Assembly: GCA_964017235.1 (NCBI GenBank)
Contig: OZ024931.1
Span: 121,469,530 to 121,533,529 of the forward strand
DNA length: 64,000 bases
From: Sabellastarte sp. h YS-2021
Lineage: Eukaryota; Annelida; Polychaeta; Sabellida; Sabellidae
Reading direction: 5' to 3'
Shown here piece after piece: positions 54,208-64,000 of this stretch. How positions within the stretch are numbered: the stretch's first letter is position 1; each line of letters starts with the position of its first letter. The notes beneath the pieces are model-generated. The model was not told the DNA's origin. It saw only the letters and a program-made list of their open reading frames with translations, and ran no database searches. The translations under genes and the position numbers were made by a program.

Positions 54208-54606
54208 ATGGAATCTGGTATGGAACTTAATGATTATGAGTACAAAATGGACAGTAGCTTTGATACCACTGATTCAGATGATTATGGGCAGAACCTGTTA
54301 AATCAAATCAAACAAATGAACAAGAAGTTCAGACTTGCCTGTAAACAGGTGGTCTTAATGAATAATGAAATAGAGTACCTGCAGAATCGATATGACAGAG
54401 CAGTTCAGCACAGCAACAGAAGCTACCGCTACTTTTTGAGACTCAAGATTGCTACCATAGAAGGAATAAGGAACATGTTTTATGATTATGCCAGTCAACA
54501 TGCTGACAAATTAGATGCTCTACACGAACAGCTTCTCACTGAAGGCATCATTGAGGAGGAATTAGACCTTGATGCTCTTGATGATGAAGACATTGAAAGC
54601 CCATAG
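54208..54606 (+). CDS. B gene, copy 11 (132-aa form)
   Basis: Same protein as copy 10; the 3' UTR again contains the MITE. Confidence 0.86.
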   Translation: MESGMELNDYEYKMDSSFDTTDSDDYGQNLLNQIKQMNKKFRLACKQVVLMNNEIEYLQNRYDRAVQHSNRSYRYFLRLKIATIEGIRNMFYDYASQHADKLDALHEQLLTEGIIEEELDLDALDDEDIESP

Positions 54607-54743
54607 TTTTCCAAGATGACAAAATACAAGCATATTGGTATTATGCAACCTGTGATAATTCTGAACATTCTACTTTGTAATTAAATAGAAACATGTTTCC
54701 ATTGTGTATTTCACTCAATGTATTTATCTTATATCCTTGATAT

Positions 54744-55133
54744 TAGGGCTGTGACGGTTGCTGAAAAATGGCATCGAGTACTCGCCCTCTGACAACCGGC
54801 CCGAATTTGAGTAACCGCGAGATTTAGTATCTACCATTAGAAGTCTTCTGGAAACAAATAGTCGGTTCCGGAAACGAAAATTTTGAAGAAAAACGTCTTC
54901 TATTTGACCATATATTATAGAATATGGAGTAAATTGTATGTTTTCAAGCGAAAATAACAACTTTAATTGATATTATGTGACGGAAATGCTGGAATTTAGC
55001 ATATTTTACACAAGCGTTTGATTATGTGGGCGATAATACAATACCTCGTGAGTAACCGAGTTTTTAAAATGGACTCGAATACAAACCAAGACCGCCTCGT
55101 ACACCGAGGCTCGAGTACTCGTTCGCAGCCCTA
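54744..55133. mobile_element. hAT-type MITE, 390 bp, second copy
   Basis: Same insertion site, duplication (54736-54743 and 55134-55141) and length as at 51102, with one visible substitution (CTACCATT against CTACAATT). It was copied along with its 3642 bp unit, not inserted independently. Confidence 0.9.
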
Positions 55134-55903
55134 CTTGATATTAATTCTGTTGTGCACGTCTTGTGTCTTACATAGCATTTCTTAATAAAATATTATGTTA
55201 CCAATCTTATGTGTCTATCTACTCGTTACTTTATGCTTGATACAATACAAAATCTTAATTCTTATTTACACAAAATTCAATGACAGCTTTTAACTGAAAA
55301 CTCAAATACTTTAGGTGAAGTCACTTTGCCAGCCTTATTCCTAAGCCTAGCACTAATCATTCACTTTGCTACTGCTGCTGTTAGCACATAGTTTCTGGAA
55401 TGTCACTCAAACTTTCAGTAAGTCTTGCTGATTTTTACTTACAAATGGCTGGGTTTATGCTTGGGGTGAGGTTAAGGTCACTGCACAAATGCACGGGCCA
55501 AAATGGGGGTCAAAGTATCATACAGTGTTGTGCACCTCTCTGGGAGAGTCCAGTGGTGATCTGTAATTTTCAAGAGCTAATGTTTAGACAATTGTGATAA
55601 GGTGATTTTATATACGTCAAAGTAAATCCAGTACAGCAAACCTCACAAGAAATAACTCTCAAGAAAGAGAAAACTTAATATGTAAAGATAAACTATCAAA
55701 ACAAGATAATTTAACAGCACATGACCGTAGTCATTTATCAACTAAAAGTTCTCAAGTTGTACAATTTATTAACTCATCTAGTTAGCAACTGAAGCATAGC
55801 TGTCAATAATAAAAATAAGTACAGTAGTCAGTTCCAGCAATGCTTATATATTTGTGATATGAAAAATATGGCTCAAATAAGGCAGTAGAAACATTCTGGC
55901 AGA

Positions 55904-56638
55904 GCCAAGGTCAAAGGTCACACCAAGGTCACGCTATGATGCTTCACACCCACAACCTTGAACCAACATATCTAACAAGTAACAATTCCCTACACCTTAT
56001 GGTTTTTCAGACAAAGCCTGGACACTATTTTACAGGTCAAGGTCAATACAGCCAGGTTAAAGGTCAATTCAAGGTCACGCCATGACGCTACATACCTACA
56101 CCACCCAAACCAATGTCCCTACCAAGTATCAACTTCTTGCACCTTATGGCTTCTGAGGTATAGCCTAGACAAGATTTTAAAGGTCAAGGTCATACACAGC
56201 TATGTCAAAAGTCAAATCAATCTCACACCATGACACTGCACACCTTCAACACCCTACCAAAGTTTCTACAAAGTATCAACTTCCTACGCCTCATGCTTTC
56301 CAAGACACAATCAACAAAATTTAAAGGGTCAAGGTCTATACGGCAAGGTCAAAAGTTAAATCAATGTCACACCATGACACTGCATACCCACACCACTCAG
56401 CCAGTTTCCCTACAACAAATAAACTTTATACATCATGCAGCTTTTACAGATACAGCACAGACAAGATTTGAAAGGTCAAGGTCACTAAAGCAAGGTCAAA
56501 GGTCAGGATCACAGCAAACCTTATCATTTGTAAGATACAGCCAGGACAACATTTTAAATGACAAAGCCACTAAGACAAGGTCAAATCATGGTCATACCAT
56601 GATTTTCAAGGTCACTACAGCAAGGTCAAAGGTTAAAT
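55904..56638 (+). repeat. AGGTCA-rich spacer repeat, beta type, unit 11-12
   Basis: Nearly identical to 52262-52997. Confidence 0.88.
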
Positions 56639-56941
56639 CAAGTTTACACCACACCTTATAGTTTCTGAGATACAGACAGGACCAGACTTCTTCCCACCTG
56701 TCTGCCGGCCCAATTTCAAGGAAATTATGCAGCTAATATCAGTTATGTGGCTAGAGCACAGACACCAAAGTTTCTCAGTGGTTACATAAAACAGAAAATA
56801 CAGTTTCAACAATACAACTTTTATTGATTCCATCAAATTGCTATTCATATTTACACAGTGCAATATAGTTATAATGTCTTGATTATTATCACAGATAAAT
56901 GCTAAGCATAGTATTCCAAAATTTCACTCATGCAACAACAA

Positions 56942-57352
56942 CTAACAATGGACATCAGCACCATCTAAGGCTTCTAAATCCAGTTCGTCTTCAATGATGC
57001 CTTCTCTCAATAGTTTCAGGTGCAACGCATCCAACTTATCAGCATGTTGGCTGGCATAATCATAGAACATGTTTCGGATACCCTCCAGAGTAGCAATCTT
57101 CAGTCTCAAGAAGTAGCGGAAGCTCCTGCTGCTGCAATCCACAGCTCTGTCATAGCGGTTCTGTAGGTATTCTATTTCATTGTTCATCAGCACCACTTGT
57201 TTGCAAGCAAGTCTAAACTTCTTGTTCATCTGCTTCAGACTGTACAGTAACTTTTCACCATAGTCATCATCATCCAAAAAATCAGACACACTGCTGTCCA
57301 TGCTACTTTCCATCTCCAGTTCATAATCACTAATTTCCATATCTGACTCCAT
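56942..57352 (-). CDS. A gene, copy 12: small acidic helical protein of unknown function
   Basis: Reference 136-aa protein. TATA at 57445-57453. Confidence 0.85.
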   Translation of the reverse strand: MESDMEISDYELEMESSMDSSVSDFLDDDDYGEKLLYSLKQMNKKFRLACKQVVLMNNEIEYLQNRYDRAVDCSSRSFRYFLRLKIATLEGIRNMFYDYASQHADKLDALHLKLLREGIIEDELDLEALDGADVHC

Positions 57353-57849
57353 GTTAATAAAGTGCACAATTGGCAAGGTCACACAAGCTATAGCAATACC
57401 AAGAGGTTTTAGGTATATCTCTGACACACCCTACCTGGTGGGGCATATTTATACCACATCTGATGACACAATGACACTGATCAACTCTTGATTGCAATCC
57501 GTGCTTAACTCCAAATACTCATCATCTGACAAAAGTCAAGTCCTGCCAAAGTGGCTCCACTACCACATTGCAATTATCACCCACTCCTCAAGTGACATAT
57601 CTTCTCTTCCCATTCAAAGCCTGATTTATGGCAGTTAGCCTGAACAAAGGACAATGCATTATCAGTGGACCATTGAGCAGCCATTTCAAAGTCACTGTCA
57701 ACCCATCTCAAAGGACAAATTACAATTTCAATAGCACTCAGGCCACTGGGACTTACCACTACATGTATATATATAGGAAGGCAATTTCAATGATGCATGT
57801 TACACCCTACCAACACAGTGATTCTGTATTTTTGTGACCTTTATTCATC
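57353..57849. promoter_or_regulatory. Divergent A/B promoter, unit 12
   Basis: TATA for A at 57445-57453 and for B at 57766-57774. ACTTACCACTACATG replaces ACTTACAACTACATG just before the B TATA, as in unit 13. Confidence 0.7.
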
Positions 57850-58266
57850 ATGGAATCTGGTATGGAACTTAATGATTATGAGTACAAAATGGACAGTAGC
57901 TTTGATACCACTGATTCAGATTTTCTGACCAATGATGATGATTATGGGCAGAATCTGTTAAATCAAATCAAACAAATGAACAAGAAGTTCAGACTTGCCT
58001 GTAAACAGGTGGTCTTAATGAATAATGAAATAGAGTACCTGCAGAATCGATATGACAGAGCAGTTCAGCACAGCAACAGAAGCTACCGCTACTTTTTGAG
58101 ACTCAAGATTGCTACCATAGAAGGAATAAGGAACATGTTTTATGATTATGCCAGTCAACATGCTGACAAATTAGATGCTCTACACGAACAGCTTCTCACT
58201 GAAGGCATCATTGAGGAGGAATTAGACCTAGATGCTCTTGATGATGAAGACATTGAAAGCCCATAG
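57850..58266 (+). CDS. B gene, copy 12: small acidic helical protein of unknown function
   Basis: 138-aa form, same protein as copy 3. Intact 3' UTR. Confidence 0.87.
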   Translation: MESGMELNDYEYKMDSSFDTTDSDFLTNDDDYGQNLLNQIKQMNKKFRLACKQVVLMNNEIEYLQNRYDRAVQHSNRSYRYFLRLKIATIEGIRNMFYDYASQHADKLDALHEQLLTEGIIEEELDLDALDDEDIESP

Positions 58267-58656
58267 TTTTCCAAGATGACAAAATACAAGCATATTGGTA
58301 TTATGCAACCTGTGATAATTCTGAACATTCTACTTTGTAATTAAATAGAAACATGTTTCCATTGTGTATTTCACTCAATGTATTTATCTTATATCCTTGA
58401 TATTAATTCTGTTGTGCACGTCTTGTGTCTTACATAGCATTTCTTAATAAAATATTATGTTACCAATCTTATGTGTCTATCTACTCGTTACTTTATGCTT
58501 GATACAATACAAAATCTTAATTCTTATTTACACAAAATTCAATGACAGGTTTTAACTGAAAACTCAAATACTTTAGGTGAAGTCACTTTGCCAGCCTTAT
58601 TCCTAAGCCTAGCACTAATCATTCACTTTGCTACTGCTGCTGTTAGCACATAGTTT

Positions 58657-58719
58657 ATACATACATACATATATACATTTATATAGCGCTAATTTCAGAG
58701 AACCTGTTCATTAGCGCTT
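58657..58719. other. 63 bp unique insertion in spacer
   Basis: Interrupts TAGTTT/CTGGAATG. It begins with an ATACATACATACAT microsatellite and continues with TATATAGCGCTAATTTC...TTAGCGCTT, containing an inverted AGCGCTAA/TTAGCGCT pair. No target duplication is clear. Possibly a small fragment of a retroelement tail. Confidence 0.7.
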
Positions 58720-59228
58720 CTGGAATGTCACTCAAACTTTCAGTAAGTCTTGCTGATTTTTACTTACAAATGGCTGGGTTTATGCTTGGGGTGAGGTTAA
58801 GGTCACTGCACAAATACACGGGCCAAAATGGGGGTCAAAGTATCATACAGTGTTGTGCACCTCTCTGGGAGAGTCCAGTGGTGATCTGTAATTTTCAAGA
58901 GCTAATGTTTAGACAATTGTGATAAGGTGATTTTATATACGTCAAAGTAAATCCAGTACAGCAAACCTCACAAGAAATAACTCTCAAGAAAGAGAAAACT
59001 TAATATGTAAAGATAAACTATCAAAACAAGATAATTTAACAGCACATGACCGTATTCATTTATCAACTAAAAGTTCTCAAGTTGTACAATTTATTAACTC
59101 ATCTAGTTAGCAACTGAAGCATAGCTGTCAATAATAAAAATAAGTACAGTAGTCAGTTCCAGCAATGCTTATATATTTGTGATATGAAAAATATGGCTCA
59201 AATAAGGCAGTAGAAACATTCTGGCAGA

Positions 59229-59963
59229 GCCAAGGTCAAAGGTCACACCAAGGTCACGCTATGATGCTTCACACCCACAACCTTGAACCAACATATCTAA
59301 CAAGTAACAATTCCCTACACCTTATGGTTTTTCAGACAAAGCCTGGACACTATTTTACAGGTCAAGGTCAATACAGCCAGGTTAAAGGTCAATTCAAGGT
59401 CACGCCATGACGCTACATACCTACACCACCCAAACCAATGTCCCTACCAAGTATCAACTTCTTGCACCTTATGGCTTCTGAGATATAGCCTAGACAAGAT
59501 TTTAAAGGTCAAGGTCATACACAGCTATGTCAAAAGTCAAATCAATCTCACACCATGACACTGCACACCTTCAACACCCTACCAAAGTTTCTACAAAGTA
59601 TCAACTTCCTACGCCTCATGCTTTCCAAGACACAATCAACAAAATTTAAAGGGTCAAGGTCTATACGGCAAGGTCAAAAGTTAAATCAATGTCACACCAT
59701 GACACTGCATACCCACACCACTCAGCCAATTTCCCTACAACAAATAAACTTTATACATCATGCAGCTTTTACAGATACAGCACAGACAAGATTTGAAAGG
59801 TCAAGGTCACTAAAGCAAGGTCAAAGGTCAGGATCACAGCAAACCTTATCATTTGTAAGATACAGCCAGGACAACATTTTAAATGACAAAGCCACTAAGA
59901 CAAGGTCAAATCATGGTCATACCATGATTTTCAAGGTCACTACAGCAAGGTCAAAGGTTAAAT
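59229..59963 (+). repeat. AGGTCA-rich spacer repeat, beta type, unit 12-13
   Basis: A beta spacer with TCTGAGATATAGCC where earlier beta units have TCTGAGGTATAGCC. Confidence 0.88.
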
Positions 59964-60266
59964 CAAGTTTACACCACACCTTATAGTTTCTGAGATACAG
60001 ACAGGACCAGACTTCTTCCCACCTGTCTGCCGGCCCAATTTCAAGGAAATTATGCAGCTAATATCAGTTATGTGGCTAGAGCACAGACACCAAAGTTTCT
60101 CAGTGGTTACATAAAACAGAAAATACAGTTTCAACAATACAACTTTTATTGATTCCATCAAATTGCTATTCATATTTACACAGTGCAATATGGTTATAAT
60201 GTCTTGATTATTATCACAGATAAATGCTAAGCATAGTATTCCAAAATTTCACTCATGCAACAACAA

Positions 60267-60677
60267 CTAACAATGGACATCAGCACCATCTAAGGCTTCT
60301 AAATCCAGTTCGTCTTCAATGATGCCTTCTCTCAATAGTTTCAGGTGCAACGCATCCAACTTATCAGCATGTTGGCTGGCATAATCATAGAACATGTTTC
60401 GGATACCCTCCAGAGTAGCAATCTTCAGTCTCAAGAAGTAGCGGAAGCTCCTGCTGCTGCAATCCACAGCTCTGTCATAGCGGTTCTGTAGGTATTCTAT
60501 TTCATTGTTCATCAGCACCACTTGTTTGCAAGCAAGTCTAAACTTCTTGTTCATCTGCTTCAGACTGTACAGTAACTTTTCACCATAGTCATCATCATCC
60601 AAAAAATCAGACACACTGCTGTCCATGCTACTTTCCATCTCCAGTTCATAATCACTAATTTCCATATCTGACTCCAT
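60267..60677 (-). CDS. A gene, copy 13: small acidic helical protein of unknown function
   Basis: Reference 136-aa protein. TATA at 60770-60778. Confidence 0.85.
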   Translation of the reverse strand: MESDMEISDYELEMESSMDSSVSDFLDDDDYGEKLLYSLKQMNKKFRLACKQVVLMNNEIEYLQNRYDRAVDCSSRSFRYFLRLKIATLEGIRNMFYDYASQHADKLDALHLKLLREGIIEDELDLEALDGADVHC

Positions 60678-61174
60678 GTTAATAAAGTGCACAATTGGCA
60701 AGGTCACACAAGCTATAGCAATACCAAGAGGTTTTAGGTATATCTCTGACACACCCTACCTGGTGGGGCATATTTATACCACATCTGATGACACAATGAC
60801 ACTGATCAACTCTTGATTGCAATCCGTGCTTAACTCCAAATACTCATCATCTGACAAAAGTCAAGTCCTGCCAAAGTGGCTCTACTACCACATTGCAATT
60901 ACCACCCACTCCTCAAGTGACATATCTTCTCTTCCCATTCAAAGCCTGATTTATGGCAGTTAGCCTCAACAAAGGACAATGCATTATCAGTGGACCATTG
61001 AGCAGCCATTTCAAAGTCACTGTCAACCCATCTCAAAGGACAAATTACAATTTCAATAGCACTCAGGCCACTGGGACTTACCACTACATGTATATATATA
61101 GGAAGGCAATTTCAATGATGCATGTTACACCCTACCAACACAGTGATTCTGTATTTTTGTGACCTTTATTCATC
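60678..61174. promoter_or_regulatory. Divergent A/B promoter, unit 13
   Basis: TATA for A at 60770-60778 and for B at 61091-61099. Confidence 0.7.
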
Positions 61175-61591
61175 ATGGAATCTGGTATGGAACTTAATGA
61201 TTATGAGTACAAAATGGACAGTAGCTTTGATACCACTGATTCAGATTTTCTGACCAATGATGATGATTATGGGCAGAACCTGTTAAATCAAATCAAACAA
61301 ATGAACAAGAAGTTCAGATTTGCCTGTAAACAGGTGGTCTTAATGAATAATGAAATAGAGTACCTGCAGAATCGATATGACAGAGCAGTTCAGCACAGCA
61401 ACAGAAGCTACCGCTACTTTTTGAGACTCAAGATTGCTACCATAGAAGGAATAAGGAACATGTTTTATGATTATGCCAGTCAACATGCTGACAAATTAGA
61501 TGCTCTACACGAACAGCTTCTCACTGAAGGCATCATTGAGGAGGAATTAGACCTAGATGCTCTTGATGATGAAGACATTGAAAGCCCATAG
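61175..61591 (+). CDS. B gene, copy 13: small acidic helical protein of unknown function
   Basis: 138-aa form with a private Leu-to-Phe change in the otherwise invariant core (KKFRFACK). Confidence 0.87.
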   Translation: MESGMELNDYEYKMDSSFDTTDSDFLTNDDDYGQNLLNQIKQMNKKFRFACKQVVLMNNEIEYLQNRYDRAVQHSNRSYRYFLRLKIATIEGIRNMFYDYASQHADKLDALHEQLLTEGIIEEELDLDALDDEDIESP

Positions 61592-62486
61592 TTTTCCAAG
61601 ATGACAAAATACAAGCATATTGGTATTATGCAACCTGTGATAATTCTGAACATTCTACTTTGTAATTAAATAGAAACATGTTTCCATTGTGTATTTCACT
61701 CAATGTATTTATCTTATATCCTTGATATTAATTCTGTTGTGCACGTCTTGTGTCTTACATAGCATTTCTTAATAAAATATTATGTTACCAATCTTATGTG
61801 TCTATCTACTCGTTACTTTATGCTTGATACAATACAAAATCTTAATTCTTATTTACACAAAATTCAATGACAGGTTTTAACTGAAAACTCAAATACTTTA
61901 GGTGAAGTCACTTTGCCAGCCTTATTCCTAAGCCTAGCACTAATCATTCACTTTGCTACTGCTGCTGTTAGCACATAGTTTCTGGAATGTCACTCAAACT
62001 TTCAGTAAGTCTTGCTATTTTTACTTACAAATGGCTGGGTTTATGCTTGGGGTGAGGTTAAGGTCACTGCACAAATGCACGGGCCAAAATGGGGGTCAAA
62101 GTATCATACACTGTTGTGCACCTCTCTGGGAGAGCCCAGTGGTGATCTGTAATTTTCAAGAGCTAATGTTTTGACAATTATGATAAGGTTATTTTATATA
62201 CATCAAAGTAAATCCAGTACAGCAAACCTCACAAGACATACCTCTCAAGCAAGACAAAACTTATGTAAAGATAAACTATCAAAACAAGATAATTTAACAG
62301 CACATGACCGTATTCATTTATCAACTAAAAGTTCTCAAGTTGTACAATTTATTAACTCATCTAGTTAGCAACTGAAGCATAGCTGTCAATAATAAAAATA
62401 AGTACAGTAGTCAGTTCCAGCAATGCTTATATATTTGTGATATGAAAAATATGGCTCAAATAAGGCAGTAGAAACATTCTGGCAGA

Positions 62487-63221
62487 GCCAAGGTCAAAGG
62501 TCACACCAAGGTCACGCTATGATGCTTCACACCCACAACCTTGAACCAACATATCTAACAAGTAACAATTCCCTACACCTTATGGTTTTTCAGACAAAGC
62601 CTGGACACTATTTTACAGGTCAAGGTCAATACAGCCAGGTTAAAGGTCAATTCAAGGTCACGCCATGACGCTACATACCTACACCACCCAAACCAATGTC
62701 CCTACCAAGTATCAACTTCTTGCACCTTATGGCTTCTGAGATATAGCCTAGACAAGATTTTAAAGGTCAAGGTCATACACAGCTATGTCAAAAGTCAAAT
62801 CAATCTCACACCATGACACTGCACACCTTCAACACCCTACCAAAGTTTCTACAAAGTATCAACTTCCTACGCCTCATGCTTTCCAAGACACAATCAACAA
62901 AATTTAAAGGGTCAAGGTCTATACGGCAAGGTCAAAAGTTAAATCAATGTCACACCATGACACTGCATACCCACACCACTCAGCCAATTTCCCTACAACA
63001 AATAAACTTTATACATCATGCAGCTTTTACAGATACAGCACAGACAAGATTTGAAAGGTCAAGGTCACTAAAGCAAGGTCAAAGGTCAGGATCACAGCAA
63101 ACCTTATCATTTGTAAGATACAGCCAGGACAACATTTTAAATGACAAAGCCACTAAGACAAGGTCAAATCATGGTCATACCATGATTTTCAAGGTCACTA
63201 CAGCAAGGTCAAAGGTTAAAT
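62487..63221 (+). repeat. AGGTCA-rich spacer repeat, beta type, unit 13-14
   Basis: A beta-type repeat. It is preceded at about 61990-62280 by alpha-type sequence (CTTGCTATTTTT, AACTTATGTAAAG), so this spacer is a mosaic. Confidence 0.88.
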
Positions 63222-63524
63222 CAAGTTTACACCACACCTTATAGTTTCTGAGATACAGACAGGACCAGACTTCTTCCCACCTGTCTGCCGGCCCAATTTC
63301 AAGGAAATTATGCAGCTAATATCAGTTATGTGGCTAGAGCACAGACACCAAAGTTTCTCAGTGGTTACATAAAACAGAAAATACAGTTTCAACAATACAA
63401 CTTTTATTGATTCCATCAAATTGCTATTCATATTTACACAGTGCAATATGGTTATAATGTCTTGATTATTATCACAGATAAATGCTAAGCATAGTATTCC
63501 AAAATTTCACTCATGCAACAACAA

Positions 63525-63935
63525 CTAACAATGGACATCAGCACCATCTAAGGCTTCTAAATCCAGTTCGTCTTCAATGATGCCTTCTCTCAATAGTTTC
63601 AGGTGCAACGCATCCAACTTATCAGCATGTTGGCTGGCATAATCATAGAACATGTTTCGGATACCCTCCAGAGTAGCAATCTTCAGTCTCAAGAAGTAGC
63701 GGAAGCTCCTGCTGCTGCAATCCACAGCTCTGTCATAGCGGTTCTGTAGGTATTCTATTTCATTGTTCATCAGCACCACTTGTTTGCAAGCAAGTCTAAA
63801 CTTCTTGTTCATCTGCTTCAGACTGTACAGTAACTTTTCACCATAGTCATCATCATCCAAAAAATCAGACACACTGCTGTCCATGCTACTTTCCATCTCC
63901 AGTTCATAATCACTAATTTCCATATCTGACTCCAT
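63525..63935 (-). CDS. A gene, copy 14: small acidic helical protein of unknown function
   Basis: Reference 136-aa protein. The window ends 65 nt upstream of the ATG, so its TATA box and B partner are not visible. Confidence 0.85.
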   Translation of the reverse strand: MESDMEISDYELEMESSMDSSVSDFLDDDDYGEKLLYSLKQMNKKFRLACKQVVLMNNEIEYLQNRYDRAVDCSSRSFRYFLRLKIATLEGIRNMFYDYASQHADKLDALHLKLLREGIIEDELDLEALDGADVHC

Positions 63936-64000
63936 GTTAATAAAGTGCACAATTGGCAAGGTCACACAAGCTATAGCAATACCAAGAGGTTTTAGGTATA

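Larger units (their letters stand above)
1..64000. repeat. Tandem array of ~3.24 kb units, each with a divergent A/B gene pair
   Basis: The same unit order recurs through the window: A gene on minus, ~490 bp divergent promoter, B gene on plus, AT-rich 3' region, AGGTCA-rich repeat, next A gene. Spacings between A stop codons are 3236, 3236, 10092, 3262, 3244, 3233, 9901, 3262, 9476, 3642, 3642, 3325 and 3258 bp; the long ones are explained by the inserted elements listed separately. By eye the units are nearly identical, with scattered substitutions and a few diagnostic indels that define subtypes. Both edges of the window cut through the array, so its full length is unknown. Confidence 0.97.

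Overview
The window looks like nuclear DNA of a marine invertebrate, most likely a mollusc. The evidence is metazoan-style intronless genes with TATA boxes and AATAAA signals, two kinds of tyrosine-recombinase (YR) retrotransposon, a tRNA-derived SINE whose tail resembles molluscan SINEs, a hAT-type MITE, and spacers full of AGGTCA motifs of a kind common in marine invertebrate genomes. The phylum is an inference. There are no bacterial operons, rRNA genes or CRISPR arrays.

Nearly the whole window is one tandem array with a basic period of about 3.24 kb (3236, 3244 and 3262 bp unit types). Each unit holds a divergent pair of small intronless genes, here called A (minus strand, 136 aa) and B (plus strand, 138 or 132 aa). 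They are paralogues of each other, about three quarters identical, with an acidic N-terminus, a helical core and an acidic C-terminus. I do not recognise the family. There are 14 copies of A (stop codons at 716, 3952, 7188, 17280, 20542, 23786, 27019, 36920, 40182, 49658, 53300, 56942, 60267 and 63525) and 13 of B (ATG at 1614, 4850, 8096, 18188, 21450, 24694, 27927, 37828, 47322, 50566, 54208, 57850 and 61175). The first two B copies are frameshifted. A and B share a ~490 bp divergent promoter with a TATA box for each gene. The ~1.9 kb between B and the next A carries both poly(A) signals and a ~730 bp degenerate repeat (internal period ~145 bp) with about 16 same-orientation AGGTCA nuclear-receptor half-sites.

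The array is interrupted by mobile elements. Two DIRS-like retrotransposons (8.53-15.21 kb and 28.36-35.01 kb) sit at exactly the same site, just after the B stop codon, and each differs by its own disabling mutations. They lie in a ~16 kb higher-order block repeated at an offset of 19,831 bp. A third, different YR retrotransposon (41.0-47.2 kb, Ngaro/DIRS-like) has three intact ORFs and is inserted in an A/B promoter, 6 bp before the B TATA box. A SINE is at 16.5 kb, and one 390 bp hAT MITE insertion is present in two adjacent units (51.1 and 54.7 kb).

The array therefore appears to have grown by repeated unequal exchange, carrying transposons, dead B copies and sequence variants along. The A/B core shows strong protein-level constraint (13 of 30 codons differ synonymously, none non-synonymously), so the gene pair is a real, conserved and apparently undescribed small-protein system. 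The AGGTCA-rich spacers raise the untested possibility of nuclear-receptor control.
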